Assembly: GCF_014174495.1 (NCBI RefSeq)
Contig: NZ_JACJHR010000069.1
Span: 1-49,107, forward strand
Reading direction: 5' to 3'
Source of the DNA: Amycolatopsis echigonensis
GTDB taxonomy: Bacteria; Actinomycetota; Actinomycetes; Mycobacteriales; Pseudonocardiaceae
Length of the DNA stretch: 49,107 bases
Below the pieces are notes generated by a model. The model worked only from the letters and a program-made list of their open reading frames with translations, had not been told where the DNA came from and ran no database searches. Position numbers and translations under genes: made by a program. This document shows positions 7,805 through 15,517 of this stretch, piece by piece (the first letter of the stretch is position 1; each line of letters opens with the position of its first letter).

Positions 7805-9505
7805 TCACTTCGCCTCCGCATACGTGTCCACCGGTTTCGCGTGCATCGGGAACCGCACCGGGCAGGCCTCGCCGAAGACCAGGCGGGCGGCTTCCTGGAT
7901 CGACGCCTCCACGATCGCCGCGACCTCGTCCGCCAGTTCCGCGGGCGAGTGCACGATCACCTCGTCGTGCAGGAAGAACACCAGATGCGCCGGTGCGGGC
8001 AGCCGGCCGCGCAGGGTGGCCAGCAGGACCGCCGTCAGGTCGGCCGCGCTGGCTTGCACCACGAAGTTCCGCGTGAACCGGCCCCAGCTGCGGGACGCTC
8101 GCCGCGCGCGGGTTTCCGTGGCCTCGTCCTCGGTGAGTCCGCCGGTCAACGCTCGCCAGGCGGCGGACGGGGCCGGGGAGGTGCGGCCCAGCCGGGACCG
8201 GACTCGTTCGCCTCGCTCGCCCGCCGCGGCGGCACGCTCCACATAGGACACCGCATCCGGGAAACGCTGGCGCAGCAACGCGAGCAGCGGCCCGGCCTCG
8301 CCGGAGGAGCCGCCGTACATCGCGGACAGCATGGCGATCTTCGCGCGGGAACGGTCGTCTCGCGTATCCCCGGGGCGGAGCGGCACGTAGCGGGTACCGG
8401 AGAACAGGGCTTCCGCCAAGCGCGCGTACAAATCGGTGGCCGCGGCGACTTCGGCCAGGCGGCGGTCGCCGGACAGGGCGGTGAGGACGCGCGGCTCCAG
8501 CTGCGCGCCGTCGGCTACGACGAGCTTCCAGCCGGGGTCCGCGGACGCGCACGAGCGCAGCGCGCGCGGGATCTGCAGCGCCCCGCCGCCCCGGGTGGCC
8601 CAGCGACCGGACACCACGCCGCCGACCACGTAGTGCGGGCGGAAGCGTCCGTCGGTGACCCATTCGTCCAGCCACGCCCAGCCGTTGGCCGAGTGCAGCC
8701 GCGAGAGTTCCTTGTACTCCAGCAGCGGCGCGACCGCGGGGTGGTCGATCTCCTGCAGCAGGTACTTCCGGGCCGCCGGGATTTCGATGCCTTCCCTGGC
8801 CAGTGCGCGCACGATGCTGGCCGAGGAGTCTGGGTTGACCGGCCGTCCGCCCAGCGCGTCCGAGATCTTCGCGGCGAGGTCGACGAGGGCTTTCGGACGC
8901 TGACCAGCCGGTACGCGCGGCCCCAGCCGTTCTTCCAGCAACCGCAGGTGCCGGTCGGCGCGCCAGGGCAGCCCGGCGGCGGAGATTTCCGCGGCGGCCA
9001 GCGCGCTGGCCGATTCGGCCGCGAGCAGCAGCCGCATCCGGGCGGGAGCCTCGGTGGCGGCGACGCGTTTCTCCTGTTCGGCCAGTACTCGCCGGGCCGC
9101 CGCGGCGACGGTGACTCCCGGCGGCAGGCCAGGGCCGCGCGGGGAGAACAGCGTGGGCTGCGCGTCCTCGCCGAAGGCCGGGCCGTCGTCGGGCGGTTCG
9201 TCCCCGTTCGCCCGGGCCCACGCGGCCCGCAAACTGCGCGATTCGCCCTCCCGGCCCTCGTAGGCGAGCAGCAGCCCTTCGGCTAGCGACAGGTCTTGGC
9301 ACCGGCTCAGCCGCACCCCGGCCTTGATCAGCGTGGGATAGATCTCCTCGGCCGAGGGCAGCACCCAGCGCGGGCTCTCGGCCGCCTCCAGCCGACGCAC
9401 CTCGTCGACCCAGTCGGCGCGCGAAAGCCCGCGGAGGGTCCCCGAGGGGCCCTCGATCGTGTAGCCGGAGTCCTCCTCCCGGCCGGTGATCACCTGCACT
9501 GTCAC
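7805..9505 (-). CDS. Family A DNA polymerase (actinobacterial 'bifunctional 3'-5' exonuclease/DNA polymerase')
   Basis: 566 aa, the usual size of the stand-alone second PolI-like protein of actinomycetes. The polymerase domain holds all three palm/fingers motifs: motif A VVADGAQLEPRVL (metal-binding Asp), motif B RSRAKIAMLSAMYGG, and motif C LHDEVIVH (second Asp). The N-terminal third, where a DEDD 3'-5' exonuclease would be, shows no clear DxE exonuclease motif, so proofreading is probably lost. There is no 5' nuclease domain. The GTG start at 9505 is one of several close in-frame GTG codons. The family's cellular role is poorly defined; repair or translesion synthesis is possible. It diverges from the acyl-CoA synthetase gene. 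Confidence 0.9.
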   Translation of the reverse strand: MTVQVITGREEDSGYTIEGPSGTLRGLSRADWVDEVRRLEAAESPRWVLPSAEEIYPTLIKAGVRLSRCQDLSLAEGLLLAYEGREGESRSLRAAWARANGDEPPDDGPAFGEDAQPTLFSPRGPGLPPGVTVAAAARRVLAEQEKRVAATEAPARMRLLLAAESASALAAAEISAAGLPWRADRHLRLLEERLGPRVPAGQRPKALVDLAAKISDALGGRPVNPDSSASIVRALAREGIEIPAARKYLLQEIDHPAVAPLLEYKELSRLHSANGWAWLDEWVTDGRFRPHYVVGGVVSGRWATRGGGALQIPRALRSCASADPGWKLVVADGAQLEPRVLTALSGDRRLAEVAAATDLYARLAEALFSGTRYVPLRPGDTRDDRSRAKIAMLSAMYGGSSGEAGPLLALLRQRFPDAVSYVERAAAAGERGERVRSRLGRTSPAPSAAWRALTGGLTEDEATETRARRASRSWGRFTRNFVVQASAADLTAVLLATLRGRLPAPAHLVFFLHDEVIVHSPAELADEVAAIVEASIQEAARLVFGEACPVRFPMHAKPVDTYAEAK

Positions 9506-9610
9506 ATTGTGCGGACCACCACCGACAATTTCCGCCCGCCCGGCTCACGGAGGCTCGGCGACCGGTGCGGGAGATTCCTCCCCGGCCGGGCACTGGTGCG
9601 CGGCCGGGCC

Positions 9611-9639
9611 TTGCTTTACTGTCGAGTAACTCCCATACC
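9611..9639 (+). promoter_or_regulatory. Candidate promoter with palindromic operator ahead of the acyl-CoA synthetase gene
   Basis: TTGCTT (9611-9616) and CATACC (9634-9639) are separated by 17 nt and could be -35 and -10 boxes. The spacer contains a perfect inverted repeat TTACT-GTCG-AGTAA at 9616-9629, the position where a repressor dimer would block polymerase. A second small palindrome TACCGGCGGTA lies at 9636-9646. The responsible regulator is unknown. Confidence 0.4.
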
Positions 9640-9695
9640 GGCGGTACGGAGACCGTCGGCGTGGGCGCTCCCGCCGCAGCAATGGAGGTGCCCGG

Positions 9696-11321
9696 ATGAG
9701 TGTGGCCGAGCTGGCCGGCCAGGTGGCCGGGAAGCTGACCGAGACCGTGCGCAGCGTCGAGGTGATGCGCCGCGCCGGGCTGGTGCCGTTTCCCCGCCTC
9801 GACGAGGGCTTGCGGTCCCTCGTCGCGATCCGCAAGTACGGCCCGTTCGCCGGCGCGAACCACATCGCGGCCCGGCGCGATTCGACGGCCGTCGGGATCG
9901 TCGACGACCTCGGCCCGCTCACGTTCAAGCAGCTCGACGACCAGTCCAACGCGCTCGCCCGCGCCTGGTCGCAGCGCGGCCTCGGCCCCGGTTCGGTGAT
10001 CGCCGCGCTGTGCCGCGACCACCGCGGGCTCGTGCTCACGATGGCCGCCTCGGGCAAGCTCGGCGCGCGGCTGCTGCTGATGAACACCGGTTTCGCCAAA
10101 CCGCAGTTCGCCGACGTCGCCAAGCGCGAGGGCGTCACCGCGCTCGTCTACGACCAGGAGTTCACCGGCCTGCTCGACGCGATCGACGAGAACGTCGACC
10201 GCTACCTCGCCTGGGTGGACGAGCCGGGCGGGCACGAGATCCCGGTGCTCGCCGAGATCATCGCCAGCACCGACGACCGGCCAATGCCCGCGCCCGCCAA
10301 GCCCGGCGGGTTCGTGCTGCTCACCAGCGGCACCACCGGCACGCCCAAGGGTGCGCCGCGACCGCATACGTCCGCGCTGGCCTCGGCGCAGTTCCTCGAC
10401 CGCATCCCGCTGCGAGCCGGCGAAGCGACCTTCATGGGCGCGCCGCTGTTCCACGGCACCGGGCTGTCGCAGTTCATCCTCAGCTTCGCGCTCGGCTGCA
10501 CGGTGGTGATGCGCCGGAAGTTCGACCCGGAGGCCACGCTGAAGGGCGTCGCCACGCACCGGTGCACCGCGCTCGTGCTGGTGCCGACGATGCTGCAGCG
10601 GATCGTCGACCTGCCGAAGGAAGTCCGCGACCGTTACGACACCTCGTGCCTGCGGATCATCTTCGTCGCCGGGTCCGCGCTGTCGCCGGATCTCGGCAAC
10701 CGGGCGAACGAGGAGTTCGGCGACGTCGTGCATAACCTGTACGGCTCCACGGAAGTGGCGGTGGCGACGGTCGCCACGCCGGAGGACTGGAAGCGCGCGC
10801 CGGGCACGGTCGGCCGCGCGCCGGTCGGCTGCCGCGTCGCGCTGTACGACGAACACGGCAATAAGATCACCGAGCCGCACGTGACCGGACGGGTGTTCGT
10901 CGGCAGCGGGCTCAGCTTCGGCGGCTACACCGACGGCCGCAACAAGGAGATCATCGACGGCCTGCTCTCGAGCGGCGACGTCGGCCACTTCGACGAGGAC
11001 GGCCTGCTGTTCATCGACGGCCGCGACGACGAAATGATCGTCTCCGGCGGCGAGAACGTGTTCCCGATCGAGGTGGAGAACCTCTTGGTGGAACGCGAAG
11101 ACGTCCTCGAGGCGGCGGTGATCGGGGTCGAGGACGCGGACTTCGGCGAGCGGCTCAAGGCGTTCGTGGTGCGGACCGAGGGCTCGACGCTCGACGAGGA
11201 CGGCGTGCGCGAGTACGTGAAGGCGAACCTGGCGCGCTACAAGGTGCCGCGGGATGTGGAGTTCCTGGACGAGTTGCCGCGCAACGCGACCGGGAAAGTG
11301 TTGCGGAACAAGCTGAGCTGA
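9696..11321 (+). CDS. Acyl-CoA synthetase (AMP-dependent ligase, FadD-type)
   Basis: 541 aa. Activates a carboxylic acid to its acyl-adenylate and then to the CoA thioester. The P-loop-like motif LLTSGTTGTPKG, the YGSTEVAV block, the hinge region FIDGRDDEMIVSGGENVFP and the C-terminal catalytic Lys in NATGKVLRN are all present. The ATG at 9696 follows a GGAGGTG ribosome-binding site. Overall character resembles mycobacterial FadD2/FadD12-type medium- or long-chain fatty-acid ligases, but the substrate cannot be fixed from sequence. It stands alone, converging with the XRE regulator gene. Confidence 0.92.
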   Translation: MSVAELAGQVAGKLTETVRSVEVMRRAGLVPFPRLDEGLRSLVAIRKYGPFAGANHIAARRDSTAVGIVDDLGPLTFKQLDDQSNALARAWSQRGLGPGSVIAALCRDHRGLVLTMAASGKLGARLLLMNTGFAKPQFADVAKREGVTALVYDQEFTGLLDAIDENVDRYLAWVDEPGGHEIPVLAEIIASTDDRPMPAPAKPGGFVLLTSGTTGTPKGAPRPHTSALASAQFLDRIPLRAGEATFMGAPLFHGTGLSQFILSFALGCTVVMRRKFDPEATLKGVATHRCTALVLVPTMLQRIVDLPKEVRDRYDTSCLRIIFVAGSALSPDLGNRANEEFGDVVHNLYGSTEVAVATVATPEDWKRAPGTVGRAPVGCRVALYDEHGNKITEPHVTGRVFVGSGLSFGGYTDGRNKEIIDGLLSSGDVGHFDEDGLLFIDGRDDEMIVSGGENVFPIEVENLLVEREDVLEAAVIGVEDADFGERLKAFVVRTEGSTLDEDGVREYVKANLARYKVPRDVEFLDELPRNATGKVLRNKLS

Positions 11322-11445
11322 GCGGGGTGAGGAAAAGCCCGGCAGGCAAGGAGCCGCGCGAGCACGGATTTCGGCTGATGGACCGGTGCCGCCGCTGCCT
11401 TCCCGGCGTCTTCGGCGCGCTCCGGCCGCGATCGAGCAGCCAGGC

Positions 11446-12384
11446 TCACGAATCCCAGCCGATGCCGAAAATCCCCGGGCCGAAGTCCAGCGCGACCGCG
11501 TGCACGCCGTTGCCGCTGTCCAGCCGCAGCCGGCGGCGGGCGGGCGGTTCGTCGGTGGCGTTCGCGTACTGCCAGCACCGCGCGGGCACCGCGGTCGGGT
11601 CGAAGCGGACCTCCAGCAGGTATTCGCGGACCGGGCGGCGGAATTCCCGGTAGTGCGTCGACCGGCATCGCGGGTACGGCGGCCCGGAGTTGCGCAGGGT
11701 GTACTCGATGAGGTGCGTCTCGCCGCGTTCCAGTGCGCGGTCGAAGAGCAGTTCGGCCACCAGGATTCCGTGGTCGTCGTCGACTTCGGCGCGGCCGACG
11801 CGGCAGTTGCGCACCGGCTGCAGATCGGGCACCGCGGTCGCGTCGCCCTGTGCGTACACCAGCAGCCAGCGGTCCTGACCGTCCGCACCGGACTGGAACA
11901 CCGCGCGCGAGGTGACCGCGCGCTGGCCGCCGTCGGCCGCGATCTCGCAGCGGTCGTGCAGGCCGACGAGCTTCAGCTGGTGCTGCTGGTCCAGCGCGTC
12001 GGGCGCGCCGACGCGTTCCAGCAGCGGCTGCAGGATCTCGCGGGTGAACGTGACCGGTTCCTCGCCCGCCCGGTCGCGTCTGCTCGCGCCGCGCGGACGG
12101 GGCGGCGGCAGCAAGCCGAGCAGCGCGCCGTCGGGGACGTCGAGGATTTCCTCCAGCACCCGCACCGCCGACAGCGACCCGGCGCGTTCCGGCTGGCGTT
12201 TGCCCGACTGCCAGTAGCTGAGCGCGGTGACGCTGACCGTCGCTCCCCGGGCGCGCAACCGTGCCTGGATCCGGTCCAGGGAAAGGCCGCTCGCTCCGAT
12301 CGCGGCGCGCAGCGCGCTCGCGAACGCGGTCCGGGCACCTCCGTCGGTGTCCGGACCGGCGTGGTCCGCATGCCGCTGCGTCAT
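11446..12384 (-). CDS. XRE-family transcriptional regulator with large C-terminal domain
   Basis: 312 aa. The N-terminal helix-turn-helix lies around residues 15-75 (ASGLSLDRIQARLRARG, then TALSYWQSGKRQPERAGSL), the classical XRE arrangement. The remaining ~200 residues are rich in alternating hydrophobic/charged stretches compatible with a beta-sandwich (RWLLVYAQGD, HLIEYTLRN, EYLLEVRFDP) and match no ligand-binding domain I can name. ATG 12384 was chosen because it precedes the HTH directly. A 13-nt sequence upstream of this gene recurs just before the -10 box of the SDR gene at 13139 (see regulatory entries), suggesting that it controls itself and that operon. Confidence 0.88.
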   Translation of the reverse strand: MTQRHADHAGPDTDGGARTAFASALRAAIGASGLSLDRIQARLRARGATVSVTALSYWQSGKRQPERAGSLSAVRVLEEILDVPDGALLGLLPPPRPRGASRRDRAGEEPVTFTREILQPLLERVGAPDALDQQHQLKLVGLHDRCEIAADGGQRAVTSRAVFQSGADGQDRWLLVYAQGDATAVPDLQPVRNCRVGRAEVDDDHGILVAELLFDRALERGETHLIEYTLRNSGPPYPRCRSTHYREFRRPVREYLLEVRFDPTAVPARCWQYANATDEPPARRRLRLDSGNGVHAVALDFGPGIFGIGWDS

Positions 12385-12399
12385 GTCCCGCCGCCCGCC

Positions 12400-12412
12400 C
12401 CCGCTGGTAACC
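12400..12412 (-). promoter_or_regulatory. Candidate operator of the XRE regulator (copy 1)
   Basis: Read on the minus strand this is GGTTACCAGCGGG, 15 nt upstream of the XRE regulator's ATG. Its core GGT-T-ACC is palindromic. The identical 13-mer occurs on the plus strand at 13114-13126. Confidence 0.45.
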
Positions 12413-12635
12413 GACCGTGCCGAGCCCGACACAGGCACGGTAGCAGCCGCCGGACCAGGCACAGCGCCGCGGGACTCGGACGAACGGGCTAGTACTGGCA
12501 ACTGTGAACCATTGCCGTGACCTGCGCCGTCGCGCTTCCATAGCCAGGACGGAACGCGCCGCCCCCGGCGCGTCCGGAGCCTCGGCCCCGGCAGCGCGGA
12601 CCGCGCCCCGCGCCCGGCCGGCGGCCGCGCCCGGA

Positions 12636-12675
12636 ACCGGTGGCCCGGCATGCCCCCAGAGGCCGGGCCACCGGT
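12636..12675. repeat. Perfect 13-bp inverted repeat (hairpin)
   Basis: ACCGGTGGCCCGG (12636-12648) pairs perfectly with CCGGGCCACCGGT (12663-12675) around a 14-nt loop. There is no U-tract. It is upstream of both the XRE gene (minus) and the YHS-like gene (plus), so it could end stray transcription or be a regulatory RNA structure. Confidence 0.6.
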
Positions 12676-12893
12676 CATCCGCGCGGATCCGCCGTGACTT
12701 GCGCCCGCGGCCGGGGCGGCAGACGATGAGCGGGATCCCCGTCCGCGGGGCGATTTCCCTCGATCGCAGGTGGTCGAAATGGTGAAATTCCTTCTTCTTT
12801 CCCGTGCTGACCAGTCGGCCCAGGCGCCGCCGGAAGCCGCCGGGACCCGCACGGTCGGCGTGCGGGAAATCCTTCCGCGGCAGGGGGCGTGAG

Positions 12894-13094
12894 ATGGCCG
12901 CACCGGAATTCGACGGCAAGTGCGCCTTCGCGCTGAGTCTCGGTCCCGCGAGCAAAGCACCCGCGGGCAAGCCGGAGCACGCGCTGGAGATCGACGGCAA
13001 GACCTACTACTTCTCCGGGGCGGTGCCGAAATTCCTGTTCCGGCTGATCCCCGGCAGCCGGGAACGCGCGGACCGGAGGTGGACGGCGGGGTGA
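12894..13094 (+). CDS. Small YHS-domain-like protein
   Basis: 66 aa from ATG 12894. The pattern F-D-G-K-C10-A-F-A-L, then GKPEHALEIDGKTYYFSG and RRW at the end, resembles the YHS fold (GxCPVAL...GKPxxxxxYxGKxYxFxS...W), a ~50-residue domain often linked to metal handling. Only one of the usual metal-ligand cysteines is obvious. No ribosome-binding site stands out (GGGGGCGTGAG precedes). The gene ends 44 nt before the SDR operon. The domain assignment rests on pattern memory; a conserved hypothetical is the fallback. Confidence 0.6.
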   Translation: MAAPEFDGKCAFALSLGPASKAPAGKPEHALEIDGKTYYFSGAVPKFLFRLIPGSRERADRRWTAG

Positions 13095-13113
13095 GCCGCG
13101 CCACCGCCAGGCT

Positions 13114-13132
13114 GGTTACCAGCGGGTAGGCT
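13114..13132 (+). promoter_or_regulatory. XRE operator copy 2 and -10 box of a leaderless promoter
   Basis: GGTTACCAGCGGG (13114-13126), inside the palindrome CTGGT-T-ACCAG, abuts the hexamer TAGGCT (13127-13132). Six nt later comes the ATG at 13139, the spacing of a leaderless actinobacterial promoter. The 13-mer is identical to the site upstream of the XRE regulator. Confidence 0.5.
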
Positions 13133-13138
13133 CCGGGC

Positions 13139-13894
13139 ATGGTCTTGCGGCAGAACATCCTGATCACCGGAGCCAGCTCCGGTCTCGGCGAGGGAATGGC
13201 CCGGCAGTTCGCCGCCCGCGGCCGCAATCTCGCGCTGTGCGCCCGGCGCACCGACCGGCTCGACGACCTGGCCGCGCAGCTGCGCGCCGCGTACCCGGGG
13301 ATCGCCGTCGTCACGCGCGCGCTCGACGTCACCGACCACGACCGCGTCTTCAAGGTGTTCGAGGAATTCCGGTCGGAACTCGGCCGGCTCGACCGCGTGA
13401 TCGTCAACGCCGGGCTCGGCAAGGGACAGCCGGTCGGCGCGGGACGGTTCGACGCCAACCGGCAGACCCTCGAGACCAACCTCGTCGGCGCGGTGGCCCA
13501 GATCGAGGCGGCGGCGGGCATCTTCCGCGAGCAGCGCGACGGGCATCTCGCGGTGATCTCGTCGTTCATGGCGCTGCGCGGTTTTCCCCGGAACCTCACC
13601 GCGTACTCCGCGTCGAAGGCCGGGATCTCCGCGTTCGCCGAGGGCGCGCGGCTGGAGCTGAGCGACCACGGCATCAAGGTCACCGACGTGCGGCCCGGCT
13701 ACATCAGCTCCGAGATGACCGCGCGCTCGACCAAGCGCAATCCGCTGATGGTGTCGGCCGAGGCCGGTGCGCACGCGCTGGTGAAGGCGATCGAAGCGGA
13801 ACCCAAGCGCGCGTACGTCCCTTCGTGGCCCTGGGTGCCGCTGAGTCTCGCGGTACGCTTGGCTCCGGGCCGGTTGCTGCGGACGTTTTCCTGA
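13139..13894 (+). CDS. SDR-family oxidoreductase
   Basis: 251 aa short-chain dehydrogenase/reductase. Cofactor-binding motif ITGASSGLGEG is at residues 8-18, NAG in VIVNAGLG, catalytic Ser in VISSFMALRG and the YxxxK pair in AYSASKAGIS. RxDRL after the second strand (ARRTDRL) favours NADP(H). Substrate unknown. It is the first gene of an operon with the histidine phosphatase (13-nt gap) and the SMP-30 protein, and its promoter carries the candidate XRE site. Confidence 0.92.
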   Translation: MVLRQNILITGASSGLGEGMARQFAARGRNLALCARRTDRLDDLAAQLRAAYPGIAVVTRALDVTDHDRVFKVFEEFRSELGRLDRVIVNAGLGKGQPVGAGRFDANRQTLETNLVGAVAQIEAAAGIFREQRDGHLAVISSFMALRGFPRNLTAYSASKAGISAFAEGARLELSDHGIKVTDVRPGYISSEMTARSTKRNPLMVSAEAGAHALVKAIEAEPKRAYVPSWPWVPLSLAVRLAPGRLLRTFS

Positions 13895-13907
13895 CGGGAC
13901 GGCATAA

Positions 13908-14564
13908 ATGGGTGCGATCTACCTGATCCGGCACGGCCAGGCGTCGTTCGGCGCGGCGGATTACGACGCGTTGTCGCCGCTGGGCTTCGAACAGTCCACT
14001 TTGGTCGGTGCGGAACTGAAGCGGCGCGGGGTCGAGTTCGCGCAGGTGCGCTCGGGAACGCTGGCCCGCCAGCGGGACACCGCGGCGACGGCGCTGAAGG
14101 TCCTCGGCTGCGACGTGCCGGTGGTCGAGGACGAACGGTGGAACGAATACGACCACGTCGACATCGCGCGGCATCACGCGGGCGGTGCGCCGCAAGAGGA
14201 TTCGCGCGAGTACCAGCGGTTGCTGGACGCCGCTCTGACCGCGTGGGTCGGCTCCGGCGACAGTGGTCCGTGCACGGAAAGCTGGCCCGCTTTCCTCGAC
14301 CGTTGCACGGCGGCGCTGGCCGAGCTGGTCGGTTCGCTGGGCAAGGGCGAGAACGGGCTCGTGTTCACCTCGGGCGGCGTGCTGGGCGCGGTCGCCGGGT
14401 CGTTGCTGGGCACGCCCGGGCCCGGGCTGCTGAAGCTGAACCGCGTCACCGTGAACACCGGGATCACGAAGCTGGCATCCGGTCGCGGCGGCGTGACTCT
14501 GTTGTCCTTCAACGAGCATCCGCATCTCGAAGGCGAGACCGCGCGGCTGCTCAGCTACCGGTAG
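13908..14564 (+). CDS. Histidine phosphatase family protein (phosphoglycerate-mutase-like)
   Basis: 218 aa. The phosphoacceptor motif LIRHGQAS (His about residue 8) followed by LSPLG and RSGTLARQRDTA gives branch 1 of the histidine phosphatase superfamily; the second catalytic His is in FTSGGVLGAV region or its neighbourhood, where the usual T-H-G is replaced by T-S-G-G, so phosphatase activity should be regarded with caution. Second gene of the SDR operon. Confidence 0.85.
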   Translation: MGAIYLIRHGQASFGAADYDALSPLGFEQSTLVGAELKRRGVEFAQVRSGTLARQRDTAATALKVLGCDVPVVEDERWNEYDHVDIARHHAGGAPQEDSREYQRLLDAALTAWVGSGDSGPCTESWPAFLDRCTAALAELVGSLGKGENGLVFTSGGVLGAVAGSLLGTPGPGLLKLNRVTVNTGITKLASGRGGVTLLSFNEHPHLEGETARLLSYR

Positions 14565-14573
14565 GAGGCCGTC

Positions 14574-15494
14574 GTGCAGTTCGGTGAGGTCACGATCGTG
14601 CCGGTGAACGGGCACGGTCCGGAAGACGTGGTCGTGGACGCCGAGGGCCGGGTCTACACCGGCGTCGACGACGGCCGGATCCTGCGGGTTTCGCCGGACG
14701 GACGGCGGATCGACCTGGTCGGCGACACCGGCGGCCGCCCGCTCGGACTGGAGCTGTACGGCGACGGCGAACTCCTGATCTGCGACGCCCGCGCCGGGTT
14801 GCTGACCATGCCGCTGGCCGGCGGCGAGATCACGACTCTCGCGACCTCCGGCGCCGGGCTCGACTTCGTGTTCTGCAACAACGCCGCGGTCGCCGCCGAC
14901 GGCACGGTCTACTTCACGGATTCCTCGCGTCGCTTCGGCATCGACAACTGGCGCGACGACCTCATCGAGCAGACCGCGGGCGGACGGCTGCTGCGCCGCA
15001 CGCCGGACGGGCACATCGACCTGCTCGTCGACGGTCTCCAGTTCGCGAACGGCGTCGCGCTGCCGCCGGACGAGTCCTATGTGGCGGTCGCCGAAACCGG
15101 CGCGTGCCGGGTCAGCCGGGTCTGGCTGACCGGTCCGCGCGCGGGCGACCTCGACGTCCTGATCGGCGACCTGCCGGGTTTCCCGGACAACATCGCGACC
15201 GGTTCGGACGGGCTGATCTGGATCACCGAGGCCAGTCCGCGGCTGCGTGCGCTCGACCTCGTGCGCCGTCTTCCCGCGCCGGTCCGGACGGCGGTCCGCG
15301 CGTTGCCGGCTTCGCTGCAGCCCGCGCCGAAACGCCGGGTGGGCGCGGTCGCCGTCGATCCGGACGGTGCGGTGGTGCGCGAACTGCGCGGCGAGATCCC
15401 GGGTTTCCACCTGCTCGTGGGCATCCGCGAGTACCACGGCCGCCTGTGGTTCGGCTCCCTGGAAGAAAACGCGATCGCCTACACCGACCTCTGA
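14574..15494 (+). CDS. SMP-30/gluconolactonase/LRE-family protein
   Basis: 306 aa, six-bladed beta-propeller type. Repeated blades are visible as GPEDVVVDAEGRVYTG, AAVAADGTVYFTDSS, FANGVALPPDESYVAVAETG and FPDNIATGSDGLIWIT, typical of the strictosidine-synthase-like branch. Such enzymes hydrolyse lactones or esters in a metal-dependent way. GTG 14574 is preceded by GGTAGGAGG overlapping the stop of the phosphatase gene, so the two are tightly coupled. The three-gene operon probably processes one small molecule, which the sequence does not identify. Confidence 0.88.
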   Translation: MQFGEVTIVPVNGHGPEDVVVDAEGRVYTGVDDGRILRVSPDGRRIDLVGDTGGRPLGLELYGDGELLICDARAGLLTMPLAGGEITTLATSGAGLDFVFCNNAAVAADGTVYFTDSSRRFGIDNWRDDLIEQTAGGRLLRRTPDGHIDLLVDGLQFANGVALPPDESYVAVAETGACRVSRVWLTGPRAGDLDVLIGDLPGFPDNIATGSDGLIWITEASPRLRALDLVRRLPAPVRTAVRALPASLQPAPKRRVGAVAVDPDGAVVRELRGEIPGFHLLVGIREYHGRLWFGSLEENAIAYTDL

Positions 15495-15517
15495 TCAGCT
15501 GTCTGTGAAGCGGGAAA

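Larger units (their letters stand above)
12385..12893. other. 509-nt gene-free region
   Basis: No credible protein gene: all open frames here are Arg/Pro/Ala-rich and lack family features. It contains the palindromic site at 12400-12412 and a perfect 13-bp hairpin at 12636-12675. The rest shows no structure that I can interpret. Confidence 0.5.

Noticed and set aside
7797..11888. A 1363-codon minus-strand open frame
   Set aside because: It crosses the polymerase (different frame) and acyl-CoA synthetase genes and contains only low-complexity antisense sequence.
12504..12785. Plus-strand frame in the 12.4-12.9 kb gap
   Set aside because: Arg/Ala/Pro low-complexity product that spans the perfect hairpin; no ribosome-binding site.
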